The position numbers and the translations under genes were made by a program. A stretch of DNA of 64,000 nt from Todiramphus chloris collaris (Eukaryota > Chordata > Aves > Coraciiformes > Alcedinidae): positions 4,970,929 through 5,034,928 of the forward strand of contig JANVCC010000261.1 in the NCBI GenBank assembly GCA_025345505.1, written 5' to 3'. Below the pieces are notes generated by a model. That model made no database searches and was not told the DNA's origin. It saw only the letters and a program-made list of their open reading frames with translations. This document shows positions 51,399 through 63,600 of the stretch, in pieces. Every line of letters starts with the position of its first letter. The first letter of the stretch is position 1.

Positions 51399-51496
51399 CG
51401 GTTTTTATTTTCAAGCTCTGCAATCAGCTGCCTTTGTTGCTTGTTTGCATCGATGGTGAAGGAGATATCTGATGCCCCTCTCTGCTGCCCCTGCTG
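51399..51496 (-). CDS. DTNA: DTNA exon: first coiled coil, start
   Basis: A 98-base exon, donor GTGAGC below 51399. The acceptor is CTGCAACAG above 51496, but the next bases are CAGCAG, so NAGNAG-type acceptor slippage could drop one or two Gln codons. It has 32 codons plus two bases: QQGQQRGASDISFTIDANKQ, QRQLIAELENKN. The variable Gln/Gly-rich start corresponds to the QPPQQRSAPDIS segment of mammals. ISFTIDANKQQRQLIAELENKNR is invariant and begins the first helix of the dystrophin-binding coiled coil. Confidence 0.95.
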
Positions 51497-53939
51497 CTGT
51501 TGCAGAAAAGAGAAGGCTGCATTGAAGGAGGAATAGCCAGCGTGCACCCAGGAGTTCAGCACAGATCTGTTCTGTGAAATCTGCTCAGTCAGTGCAGCAC
51601 TGGGCTTGACTGCACTGAAAACAAGATCTGTTTTGTGCTCACATCCGTACCATTGCTGGTAAAAGCAGAGTAAGTGCTAGAGTAAACAAGACTCAGTGTT
51701 TACCTTCCTGTCATTCATTGCCTCTTCAAGGAGCTTCCTCTGAACCAACTGTAAAAGGCAATGGCACTGCTGCAGGCAGTTGCTGTAATACAGCTCTTAA
51801 TTTTGATACTACAGACAACAGGAATACGCTGAAGCGAAGTCCAGTGTCTCTCTCCAAAAAGAAGGGGATGTGTTTCCAGTGCAGTGATGCTTTCATCTCT
51901 TAAAAGTACCATTTTACTTTCAGTCTGAAAGCTGTACTCAGTTTTCAGTCTGACTGTGTGGCCCATTTGTCCAAGTTTTCCTCTCCACTCTGATGATACT
52001 TCAGAAAACCTCTTTCCCCAGTCCTTCAGCTACAGCAGAGCCTTTTTTCTCCAAATAAAGTGAAGAGGGAATGAAACGACTTCTTTCCAAACCAGGCAGT
52101 GCTCACTATAGCTTTATGCCATGTATGCTCTTTTTTCATGTTCATCAGCAATAACTACACATTGTTTTCCTTGTTCACACTCCTGTATTTCAGTATTGTA
52201 TCAATGACAACAGAAAGACATTTAAAGTTCAGCTACCATAGATATCCATTATTTCTAACTCCAACCTGAAAGAATCAGACATTAGAAAATACTCTGCTGA
52301 GTGACTGCTGTGATCTGAGTGTTTCTCACCATAAAAGCCCTGTGAAGTGTAACTCTGGAGCCCGATTTTATGCGATGTCAGGTGCCTCCTCCTTCAGGAG
52401 GTGGACCCTTAAAAAGGCTGAAGACACATCTCGGTGCTAACCTTTGCCAGCACTGTCTGTGGGCAAAGGGCAGTACGTTACACTTGCAACCAGTTACTGT
52501 TGTTTCTGCTACGGGTACATTTTCCCATTAACACTCCAACCACAGGGAAGCAGAGCAGTGCATAAAGAAGAACTGATTCATGCTGGTGGAGGTCACGACT
52601 GATACCAGCGAAACCAGGATCTTTATCCTGAATGCCCAGTGTTCCTTAAAAGATGGAATGAACATCAGCAAACCCTTAAAAATTTCTGCTGTGCTCCTAT
52701 TGTGGTGCCAGTCTTGTTCTCAGAAGGATTGCTGTACACACAAACCTTCTATTTTCCTTCTGTCTCTTTTGTTCAAAGAGCACAGATGGATGGAAACGAG
52801 AAATTCAACATTTTCCTTCACACCAGCTCTTATTTAATAGCTACTTAAATATTGTTTCCTAAGTTTCCTCCCATATCGTGGACACAACTTCTATACAATT
52901 GGTTTCTACCTGGAGACATTATCAATGGGAAATCTTGTTCCCATACAGAACTATCATCCTGCAGGAACAGGACCATCACCTCCAGGTTGCCTTAAATCTG
53001 CAGCACTGTGTCACACCCCTGTAAGGATGGATTTGGGCTGGGCTGGCAGAGCAGGGGCACCTCTCTGCAGCTGCAGGTACTGTGACCTCTTCATGGCAGG
53101 CGGCTGCACGGGGCGGCAGGTTCATCTTCACATGGGATCAATGGGACTCAATGTTTTTCACATAAAGAGGGGTGCCTGATTTCTCCCTTTCAGTTGATCC
53201 TGCAGTGTAAATCTCACTGAAAATAGTGCTTCTGGGCACTCTGGCCTGGCTGCTTTTCACTTAACCAACATTTATGGTCCCTCGTTCTATCAAATGTGCT
53301 GAGATGGAAAAAAAGTAACTAGGCTGACCTTATTTGTGCCATTTAAGATTTTATATACTTCGATTGGGATCCTGCTTCATTCTCTCTTATTCCTGAATAT
53401 AGTTAGTGAGGTTTTAGCCTGTCATCACCTTCTATCATGGGATACATAGAGCAGAATAATCATTGCTCTGAAATGAAAATGGGAGCCAGGGCTAATGCAG
53501 GGGGTCATTACAGTCATCCTGCTGAAGATCATTCCTTAAAATCCTCAGCACTTAGGGCCCTAGTGCCTGTGATATTTGAACTAAAGAGTAAAATGGATTC
53601 ACCACTGCATTTTTCTACTGCAGTAAATCATTAACCTTTAACCAAAGCTAGACCAGACAATATTTCCTAGTCTTTCTTGAGTTCAAGATGTCAGATTCCC
53701 TTTGCTGTAATTGTTTAAATACCGCTGCATTAGTATATAGATTATATGCATTAGTATATGAATTCTTTGGTTTAAATGGACTGCATAAAAGTGTTATTAC
53801 TAAAGCATAACAGCATCTGATGAAAAGGAGAGGAGAAAATAATCCATTAATCATTACGACTGTCAGATGTAATTTCCCCGAGCTTGCCAAGCCCCTGGAA
53901 CACGGAGGAAAAGTACCTTCCTTTAATTAAAACACTTAC
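51497..53939 (-). other. DTNA: DTNA intron with an old CR1 fragment
   Basis: No exon seen. An old CR1-like fragment lies at about 53270-53405. Confidence 0.6.
53270..53405 (-). mobile_element. Old diverged CR1 LINE fragment
   Basis: The plus-strand words GCCATTTAAGATTTTATATA then CTTCGATTGGGATCCTGCTTC resemble the reverse complement of the CR1 region that normally reads TTTATACACCTCAATCAGG(T/A)CCCC. It is heavily diverged, with no recognisable ends. Minus orientation. Confidence 0.45.
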
Positions 53940-54027
53940 TGATGAAGAAGTTTCTGCTGCCAGCCTTGCTGCATACCTGGCGATCAGCTTATGTTCTTCG
54001 TCCAGGCGACTTGTGCTGTCGAGCACG
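53940..54027 (-). CDS. DTNA: DTNA exon: syntrophin-binding-type repeat 2
   Basis: An 88-base exon, acceptor CCCTGAGCAG above 54027 and donor GTAAGT below 53940. One base completes Arg and 29 codons follow: [29 protein letters not shown]. The [14 protein letters not shown] core parallels DEHVLIGLYVNVL in the upstream exon. The family is known to have two tandem syntrophin-binding sites in this area, which tether syntrophins and through them nNOS and ion channels to the membrane. DTNA splice forms are known to vary around this exon pair. Confidence 0.96.
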
Positions 54028-57000
54028 CTGCTCAGGGTTGGAGGAAGGAGGGGAGACATGTTAATACACAGGAAAAATGACCACTGCTCCGTCATGCTGT
54101 CCACTCACACACCCTCATTACAGAATCCAGAAGCAAAATATATTTCCAAATTCACAATGGCTGATGTTAATTGAGCAAAGGGGAGAAGTGGGAGGGTGGT
54201 TTCCCTGGAAGGGTTTGCTCTAGGGGCCAGGCAGCACCTTCCCTTAGTGGGAAACAGCAGCTGCTTGCAACCCCTGGGCAATGCCATGCAAGATGCAACC
54301 TGCAGAGTACTCTGTCCAAAGAGGTCTGGGAGGTGGTTAGTACCACCAGTCGGCATTTGCTTTTACCTCTCAGCTTTGTCATATCATCCAGAAGAGGATT
54401 ATTGTTTAGACAGTGGATACCTCTGTTTGTTGAGGAAAAAAATGTAGAAGCTTTGTGAGATTTCAACAGAAAACAATATTTAGGACAGTTTTGCAGGGCA
54501 CCTACCAAGGCCTCATGAACCATGGTTTGGAATCACTGATCTAGGAATTTATAATCAGGCTTTCTCTTTTATTCTTGGCTTCTTGATATTTGTGAGTAAG
54601 ATTTCAGAGAATCGCATAATAGTGATCAGAAAGCGTAAGAACTGAATAGCAATATGCTGGATTCCTTTAAAATATTGCATCTTGTTACCTTTTTTTTTTT
54701 CCCTAAGAATATCAAAGGCAAATACTTCTCTCATGTTAATCCCTTGCCATCTGTCCTTATTTTAAATGGAGGCTATTATTTAGTCAGATGAGAAGGAAAA
54801 AGGTAATATAGTGTGAACCTTTATTATTCCTAAACATTTAGAAGTTTGCAGAGAACCATCAAAACTAATAAGCTACCAAAGAAATTAAATCTGAAGAGGC
54901 ATTAGTTGACCCTGCATAATCCCAGGATTTAGAATCCTAAATTGCATTACTTTTCATATATACAAGAGAAAAAAAATGAAGCCCTTAAGAAAAGGTGAGA
55001 AGAATGCTGTGTGAAATACAAGGCAGCCTGCAGACTATCCCAGACAGAGGTAAGTCTGACCTCTCTTCTTATCCCTTGGCAACTGGCTGATGTTTTGGCT
55101 GAAGGAAGACAGGCACAGGCTTCCCCACCCATGGGCTCTTCAGGGCTTGCACTTGATTGATGGCAAATGAGCTTCACATTCCAAAAGAGCACACAAAATA
55201 AGGTTTATTTTGGGCAAGGACATCTTATTGTGAATTTTGCCAGAATATTACATCTTGGACTTGAAAAGCCTTCTAGATGAAAATGGCACTTGTGGATAAA
55301 GTTCTGCTTTTGAAGAATTGGCATCTTTAAAAGGAGAAAAGCATTTCTCTGAAATTTCTCAGTGTGTTCATATCCTCGGGTACCTGAGGGAACTACAGTG
55401 TGCATATTCTGGTTGGCTTGATTAAGTCCCCCGAGAGGTAGCAGTTAGGTTTGAAAGATGAATACTGGTTGATATTCATTGATCATTAAACTAAAGCTGG
55501 GAGTCATGTAGATTTGTTATGGCTTGCTGAGGTAACGGAAAAGAGACAAACATAATCTTTTTCTCATCCTGGCAATAACCTGTGACAATAACCACAAACA
55601 TGAAGTTTAGAAAACAGTAAAGGTATGAAAAGTAATACAGAGAGGGATTCTCTGTAAGTTAAGCTTGGGCTGCAGACTGCACATAAAACTTCTGGTGACA
55701 GGTAACACTGACTTTCTGGTTTTGGTTATGTTTAATTTATTGCATTGCATATGTATCTTAATTCTATGCTTACTTGGATTCTTGTGGGATAACTGATTTA
55801 CTTTCTGAAAAGACACGAGCTAAAGGTATTTTTCTAAATCTATGCAGTTCTGCTTCTCACATACTCATGCTTACTGTCCTGATATGTCATTTGTAGAAAG
55901 AAAGAAAGGGGTGGGCAACTCTTGCAGACACATAAAGCGATGCAAACCAGGTAATAAGGGTTACTCTCATAACAGTATAACTGATTTTTAATTTTTCCAT
56001 AGTGACTAAAACATCACATCCTCACAGATGGCTGTGAAAACAGCAAACATTCAGTATCAATTCTCCTTTTTACAGCAATGTGCAACCACATCATCCATCC
56101 TGGAAAAATAATGGATTATGGTTCTGCTTGTTGGCATAACACAATCTGCAACACAGTCCTGAGATGTGGGTTAACCCCTGAGACAGTGACTTTATGGAAT
56201 GAACCAAGCCACTGTAGCTTTTTCAGTCTTACTTGCTATTTAATGTCTTTGATATATATTTATGTGTAGGTGGATGTCATAAAATAGATGTAGCAGCACG
56301 TCAAATTTGGTCTGTGTATGTCACAAATCACTGGCCCCAAAGCTTTGTGAATTAAATTTCAGTGTCTGAGATAAATTCAGTTCTAGAATGTACCTATTCT
56401 ATGTGATCATTAAGCACAGAGGTATACGCACAGCAGGATTAGCCTCACCTGCAAAGATTTTTATGTCTCAGAGTTCTGATTTGCCATATTTCACTTCTGT
56501 TTTACTTCAACAACTTCATGAACAAAGATATAGCAAAATACACACAAGCTTTAAAACATTGTGAATATGCATGCAGAATTTGGGACCCCCAAGAGAATGA
56601 TTCAGGCATCCTTTTGAAACAAACTGTACATTTTGCATACAAATACCCTGCTGCTGATCCTTCTTTTCCATAAAAGTTAAAAGACTTTTAACACTGCTTC
56701 TCCATTAGTGACCATTTCTTTAAGGACTTTATAATTATTAGCAATAATTGGTCTGGCAGAATTATCATCATTCAGATGCAGAGTGACCCCTGATGGTCTT
56801 AAAATTATGGCACTACTGGTTAGAAAAGTCTCAAAAAAGTCAGTCTCTTGTGCAATTTTCACAACAGAGATATCAGTGTGGTCTTCAGGACATGCTCTTA
56901 TTCCACAAATTATCACTTTACACATAATGTGCTGGAGAAAATACTGACAAGCTAAAGGACAGGTTTTTAAGCCTCAGGGCTCTAAGAACAATGTCCTAAC

Positions 57001-59821
57001 AACAACCTACCAACTGTATTCTGAGGATTGTTTTATCTGTGACACTTGTAAGGCTCTCTGGGTTTTAACTGATGCCCTCTGAGCTCTCTGCTATTGTTCA
57101 TTTGCCATTTACTTTAGAACCGCCAAGATTTCAGCATCAAAATGTTAATAACACTCAGGTATGTGGGAATAATCATAAAAGAAACCTAACCCCGTTCAAG
57201 GGAGCCAAGTGTCTATTTCCTCTAATCAGTGGGTTTCTGAATGTTTTTCCTCTTTCAAAGGAAGATTAGACCAGCCTTCCTAGCTATAGTTAGTTGATGT
57301 GCACACCTACTTAATAAACTTTTAAAATACTATAGAATAGCATGGCACTTCTATAGTACAGAAATGTGACTCACCACAGTACTGCACAGTATCATAGAAA
57401 ATAATCAAAAAGTAACTTTATATGGAACAAAAGTAACCTAATACTTTTATTTTATCATTTTCTTCTGCACGTGAAAAAGACTGAAATATGTGGAATTAAT
57501 ATTCAAAACTAGGTAAAGTCTTCAGTTTACATGAAGACAAAGACAGCTAATTGAAGTTAAAAGTTCTTTTACAGAATCAGACATTAAAGACGAACTAAAT
57601 TAAATATCAAATACCAGTTTTACACGCTAAAACACACTTTACAATGAAACTAACCAAAACATTTGTCTAAGAGATACTTTTTTTGCCACCTATAGTTACT
57701 AGAAATAACGAATTAAATCTTTCTCTTGTTTCTTAATTTGCCTTTGAGAAGTGGATTTTCAAAAGTCCTCAAATAGTTTATTAGCCTGTGAGGGATGAAA
57801 GCCAAAACTTTTATTTCTACTTACAGTATCAAATAACTGCAGATGAAAAATAAAGATAAGTAGTGAAAAAATAATTAAATTAACACCCTCCCCCCCAACT
57901 ATAAACACTAGCAACATATAAACTAGATAAAAGATTTACTGGTCTACATTGAAAAGGGCACTGCAGCATGGCTGGATGCATGACAAAGACTGCTGTCCCT
58001 CTCGGCTGTGTTTCTGTCAAAATCTAATTAGTATCTTAAATACATAAGGAAATAAATAAATAAAATTGTTTCTACACAAGGATGCTGTGATTCAATGTCA
58101 GTAATCAGACGTTCCACACTACGCTTTGCATCGGTTATTGACACTATTAAACCCATTATCAGTCACACTCCATCCATCCCTCAAAAACATTAAATGTGAA
58201 GGGTGTCATGACACAGGCGCATCTGGATGCAAATGCATTAGGACTTGGTGAGGTTGGTGCAAAACTTCGAAGGAACTGGATAAAATTTAGAGGGTGAAGA
58301 TGGTAAAGCTCAGGCTAGGCATCCACAATGGGGTCTAACTGGTTGTCCCTGTGGAAGCTAAAAAAATCACAGACATGGCATCCAAAATGCCATGCCTGGC
58401 AAACCAGCCCACCACCAGAAATTACTCTAAACCACGTCCATTCTTTGCTTTCTTCTTAAACCGTATCAAGAAAGTTAATCATGGTAGGCAGGGCCACATT
58501 TCTGCCTAGCAAACAAGATGGAGTGGTATCGTGCTCCTGTCCCCAGTCACTGGTGAGCAATGACTGGTCTACACGTGTGCCCACAACAGCTCCTGTTCAC
58601 AGCCACGGGGTAAATACAACTCAGTCAGCCTGCTTTCTGGAAGTGCTTCTCCGGGAATAAAACTCCCCTTCAAAATGTTTTTCTTTTGAAGAAAAAGGTT
58701 TCATTTTCCTCACTAAAAAAATAGTTTGCCTTCTTTTTCCCCACTGGCACATTCCAGCAGGCTACAGAGTAAAGAAGCAGATCCAGAACAATGAAGGCAG
58801 GCTTTTTTTTTCCACTGGGCATGGCAAAATATTCCCATTTTCAACTGGAGCTACACACAGAAGTGAATTTTGCAAGACTGCAGAGAACCATTGCATTCAC
58901 CCTCCCAATTTATGCTGCTTGTTGCCTTCTATATGTAAAAGAAAATGGAGAGTTTCTCCTAACCTGGGAAATACTCCGTTATATCAGTACTGGAAACCCA
59001 AGGGTTCATTATGAGCAGGAGAAACCTCACGAGCATAGTTTTGTCAGAAAAACTGTGCAGTTCTCTGGTCAGCAGCACGTTTTCCAGGGCTATATCCTAC
59101 ACTGCCCACCACCTTGCTGGTGCAGGGGCAGCAAAGTCTAGAGTTCTGTTGCAGTTGGAGAGGGAAGCCATCGTGTCCCTTCCCCAGGGTGACCTGCTGC
59201 GATGCCACCATCCGTGAGCACGGGTGGCTTTAGCAGACAAACCTCCACATTCCCTCCAGCAGAAACAATCACCTGCATTCAAGACACCCATTTAAAAACC
59301 TTCATTCTTGAGTCTGAATGGGGTAAGGGCAAATTTATAGACAAGATCCAAACAATACAGAAATTTGTCAGATTCAAAACTAGTGCCCGACGTGTAAAAA
59401 TTGAAATGGACTCCTTCACTAGGTCAGTAAATAAATTCCTGTTACTACTATTGTAACTATTTACATACTATCACTATTTACATACAAATTACGTATCATC
59501 TCATGAATTACTACCTTGAAAAGGTGAACTGTCACTGTATGAAGTCTTCTGCACCAGCACCAAGTCCTGCACTGACCAGAGCACAGTATCCCAACCCAAA
59601 CCACTCTTAACTAAGCGATTCTTTGCAATACCTTGCTACTTATCATCGCCAGAGAGAACAACAGCGATTGCCCCGTGCCACCACCTTCGGGAGGACAGAC
59701 CCCGTATTCACAAGGTTAGTGCTCATTAAGAGCTGCTTAGCCAGGAGGAAACAGCGAGAGCATCTGGGTCGCCCAGCGTCCCTTTCCTGGGTTCCCCCAG
59801 AGGTGCCAAACCTGCACTAAC
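54028..59821 (-). other. DTNA: DTNA intron, 5.8 kb
   Basis: Very AT-rich, low in transposon signatures and without a recognised exon. A minus-strand open frame of 82 codons at 56677-56925 has a protein-like composition but no splice context or family I know. The known alternatively spliced DTNA region (vr3) lies near here, so a small missed exon cannot be excluded. Confidence 0.5.
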
Positions 59822-59914
59822 CGTGCGGGGTTGCTCTGCAGCACGTTGACATACAGCCCGATGAGAACATGTTCATCGGCCAGCCTGTCTGCCACACCGA
59901 GGCTGTACTGCAAC
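59822..59914 (-). CDS. DTNA: DTNA exon: syntrophin-binding-type repeat 1
   Basis: A 93-base exon, acceptor CCCTGTTCCAG above 59914 and donor GTTAGT below 59822. One base completes the Gly codon of KGKG, 30 codons follow, and two bases of Arg close it. The peptide is LQYSLGVADRLADEHVLIGL then YVNVLQSNPA, matching vertebrate DTNA (mammals read IQYSLNVADRLADEHVLIGL). ADEHVLIGLYVNVL is the first copy of the motif repeated in the next exon. GTTAGT is a slightly weak donor, in keeping with known alternative splicing in this area. Confidence 0.96.
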
Positions 59915-60528
59915 CTGGAACAGGGGCAGGGAGACGGGGGCAGTGCGGACAGACAGAGGGAAATAAACAGAGAAAGCAGGAGCAAGTAAGACTGTGAAGT
60001 GGGAATTTAGGAAGGAATACTTCAGTGCTCTTAGGAAGAACAACAAACCAAGCACAGAAATTATGCTGCTGTTATTGCGATTTATGTGGTAAGTATTTAA
60101 TGGCTTCGGGTGGCAGAGCCCTGCCCGATTACAGAACCAGCCTCAGAAAGCAGGGAGATGCCAGATTGGGCCAGGGTCTGGAGCTGTACAGTATCACTTA
60201 GTTCAAAATACAGCAGACTGTGAGGACAGTACTGTTTGCTTTAATATGTATTGCATAGATACATTAAATATATGTACGTTACACACATGATTAACACGCT
60301 GAAATCACGAGTTGGATTCGCCTGGAAGTGTCTGATCAAGACCTCATGCATCCAGGTGCACATAAATATATTTAAACATGCCCTACTTAGCTCACTGGGT
60401 TAATTGGTTATCACAGTTTTCTCAGGAAAGATGCTTATAGAATCTGTTAAAAGCAGGAAGAATGGAGGAAAAGGTTTTGGTTTAGCTGTGTTAGTGCAGG
60501 CTACAAACATACTCTCTCTTTAACTTAC
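59915..60528 (-). other. DTNA: DTNA intron
   Basis: Short intron. Nothing else seen. Confidence 0.8.
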
Positions 60529-60606
60529 CCTTTGCCTTTCAAGAAAGCTGGAGCAGCCCTAGCCAGCAGTTTGCTCTGCTCTACTTCAGTATTCTTGGAA
60601 GAAGAG
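60529..60606 (-). CDS. DTNA: DTNA exon: linker before the syntrophin-binding repeats
   Basis: Minus-strand exon ending in the donor GTAAGT just below 60529, after AAAGGCAAAGG. It reads NTEVEQSKLLARAAPAFLKGK plus two bases of Gly, matching the mammalian DSEVEQNKLLARAAPAFLKGKG. The upstream boundary is uncertain. ATTAACTAG gives an exon starting at 60606 with Ser-Ser-Ser-Lys in front. CTTCTTCCAAG gives one starting at 60593 in phase 0. Mammals have SSPPK here, so either is possible. Earlier exons (EF-hand-like region, ZZ zinc finger) are not in the window. Confidence 0.9.
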
Positions 60607-63600
60607 CTAGTTAATAAGAGAGCAAAACTAAGAAGAGGGTAAACAGGGTTGTCTGAAATTCATTAAAGAACAAGAGTTTGGAGAAACTCATTCAAGTGCT
60701 CTGGACTGAACAGAAATAACAGAAGCTCTAAAGAAATTTTAGAAAACCTGAGGAAATGCAAAGTCAGAGTTTTCCCTCCTGTTCTCCAAAAGCAAACTAG
60801 AAAGCCTTCACTACAGAGAAGACAAACAAAATGTTTGTCTTAACTCTCTCAAATGGAGAGTTAGTTGAAAGCTTGTGGAGTTTCCAGGTGGAGTCTGAGA
60901 TAAACACCATCTTAAACGCAGCTTTCGGGACGGGAAAGCTCCATTGTAACAGCTAAATTGCTTTTCTCTGCATTTGCCATAAGATAGTCTCAATAATCTA
61001 TGGAAATGTGCTTATTTAGATGCAGTGATGGGATAAAGCAGTTTAATTTTCAGAAGTATTGTCCTTCTGTTGATTAAAAAAAAACCAAAAAACCCCAACC
61101 AGTTTATCAAACCCACTTTTTTCCCCTAATTACAGCATTTAGTGGATTGCAGTTACTGCATCTTTCCCAATGCTAAAATATCCACGTTAAGAATAACACT
61201 GGCTAAAAATGGAGAGACTGAAACATTAGTTCTTCTTTCATGCTGCAGCATTTTTTGTTTAAAAAACAATAAAGCAAACCAGAAATACATTTTCCTTCCT
61301 TCTTTTTAAAAAAATCACCTTTATTTTGTGGTTTGGCTACTGGTACTGTAAATGGCTTTGGCCAAAAGATGGGTGCGTGAGCATCCATGTGCCTGTGCAG
61401 CCAGGGGGGTGTGTGTAGGCAGATGATGCTGCACAAATGTGATGCATGATAAACCTGAGCAGATGGACTCTGATGGACTAGAGAGCAAAACCTTTAATAT
61501 CAGGACAAAGAAGGAAGTCAGTTAAGATGAGGTGTGTGCCATTCCCCTCCTTTTGGGAGGTCAACGTTGGCAGCAGGGTTCTGAACAGGATGGTACCAAA
61601 GGGTGTCCTAAGCTTATTGATTTATAAGCAATAAAGCCCTATTAATTTGTAATAAATCTGGGAGATAGCCAAATGAAATGATAGACTACACAGCAACAAA
61701 AAAAACCTGCTTCCTTCACATTTCTGTGCCCATCACCATGCTACTTATACGTGCTGTGCTTTCACTGAAGCAATGTCCATGCAGATAAACATGCTCCATG
61801 CCATCTAGAAGGATCTGTTTGCCACCCGTGTTTTCTTTCTTCCCAGTTACGTAAGGAAAAGGCACTCGAGGGGCACAGGGTGTGTCATTTCAGCCAAAAA
61901 TGCAGCTTTCGGTTCTTAAAGATGACTGTGTAGCCACAAAGGGAGACCAAAGACCCCAGGGCAGATCCTGTGCTTTGCTTTCTAACCATGCAGGGTGATG
62001 TCCCCTCTTCCAGCCATGAGTTCTCATCTCCTGTGATGCAGAAGCAACATAGTTAGGGTGAAGGGACAGGCAAACAAACGTTACTCGTTGAGCAACGGTA
62101 TCGTCTCTATCAATGTCCATTCCTTCCTTAGTTGATTGAGCAAGCTTCTATTGTCCACAACAACTCTTCTTAGGAGTTGTTTTCTAAGCTTTTCTGATGC
62201 TTGGGTGTCTCCTGTGCACTCTGTCATGCTGGTGAGCATACCTGGCCCCATCCTATTGCCCTGCACTGGGTGCAAATCTCCAGGCAGCTGCCTCCTCCTC
62301 CAGCAAGGAGTTTTAATGGCTTTCCACATGATGTCCCCAGGTCAGATGCAATCTAACAATCACATTGCTGACTTCAATTAGTTTGTGGTTCACTGCAACT
62401 GCTCGCTCCTCTGTCAAAATATTTCTGTCCATCCAATTATGCTCCATCTTTTATTTGATTATTTGCTTCCTTGCTACAGCACTTTTCACTTATAATTACC
62501 GAGTTTCCTCTAATTGATTTTAGACCATTTGGACATCAATTACTACCATTGCAACTGAGCTCATTTTTTAATTTAGAAACTGCTCTCCAAGCACTCCTTC
62601 CCATAACTATTTCAACCTTTGTACCATCTATAAATTGCACACGCTCACTTTATTGCTCCCACTAGGTCATTACAAGAAACAGTGCGTAGTGTCTGACTTC
62701 AGACAGCCTTCAAGAATCCCAGCTGATATGTTCTCCTCCTAGAATGACAGCAAACTTCTGAAAATGTAATTACTGATTTTCAATGTTGCTCTTATACTAA
62801 TTTCCCTAGTCCATATTTCCTTCGGGTACTCCTGTGTCATCTGGGACTAAGTCAAAAGTCCTTTTAAGGTCAACCTGTATCATATCTGCTGCTTCTTTTT
62901 TACTCACTGGACCAGTTAACCTGTCAATGAAATAAATTAATTTTGTTTGACATAATTCGTTCTTGACAAATCCATGCTGGTTATTGCTCCTTGGTTTATT
63001 ATCCTCCAGGTGCTTACTAATTCTTTCATAACTTCAGTATCTTTGGATACCAAGGTTAGGCTGCCTCTTTTATAATCCCGTTGATCTTTGTCCCTGTCTC
63101 CACCTCCAGCCTTCCTTCATTTGGAAGAGCTGACATTTGTCCTTCTTATTCTTCCACATCTCCCTACATCCTCCATAATTTCTCCAAAATACAGCTAATA
63201 ATTCAGACTGTTCAGGCCACTGTGGGTTTCTCTGGGTCCTACCAATAGGAACAGATATTTAAAGATATATTTCTGTTAAAATCTTAACATTTTGAGAGAT
63301 GCCAAAGAATGCCTCCCTGCCCAAGTTAAGAGATAAAACTTCTCTGATCAGATGTCTACAAAGATGTAGACCTGACAACACTGGTGTAAATGTAAATCTA
63401 CCTGGCTACTACACAGACAGATAAACATTTCCTTTAGCAAGTAGAATGTTGCTGACGAAATAAGGAAGATTCTCATCCTGTTCTGAAAATAACATACGAA
63501 GGCAACATACAGCCCAAGTCTACCATGCTCCTTAGAGACAGAAACATGGACAACAACAGCAAAGAGTACATTTTTCTCCAAATTTAACTGTTGTCCAGAA

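Noticed and set aside
56677..56925. 82-codon minus-strand frame within the 5.8 kb DTNA intron
   Set aside because: Composition looks protein-like, but the frame lacks a matching acceptor/donor pair in DTNA phase and resembles no family I know. It is kept only as a possible chance frame.
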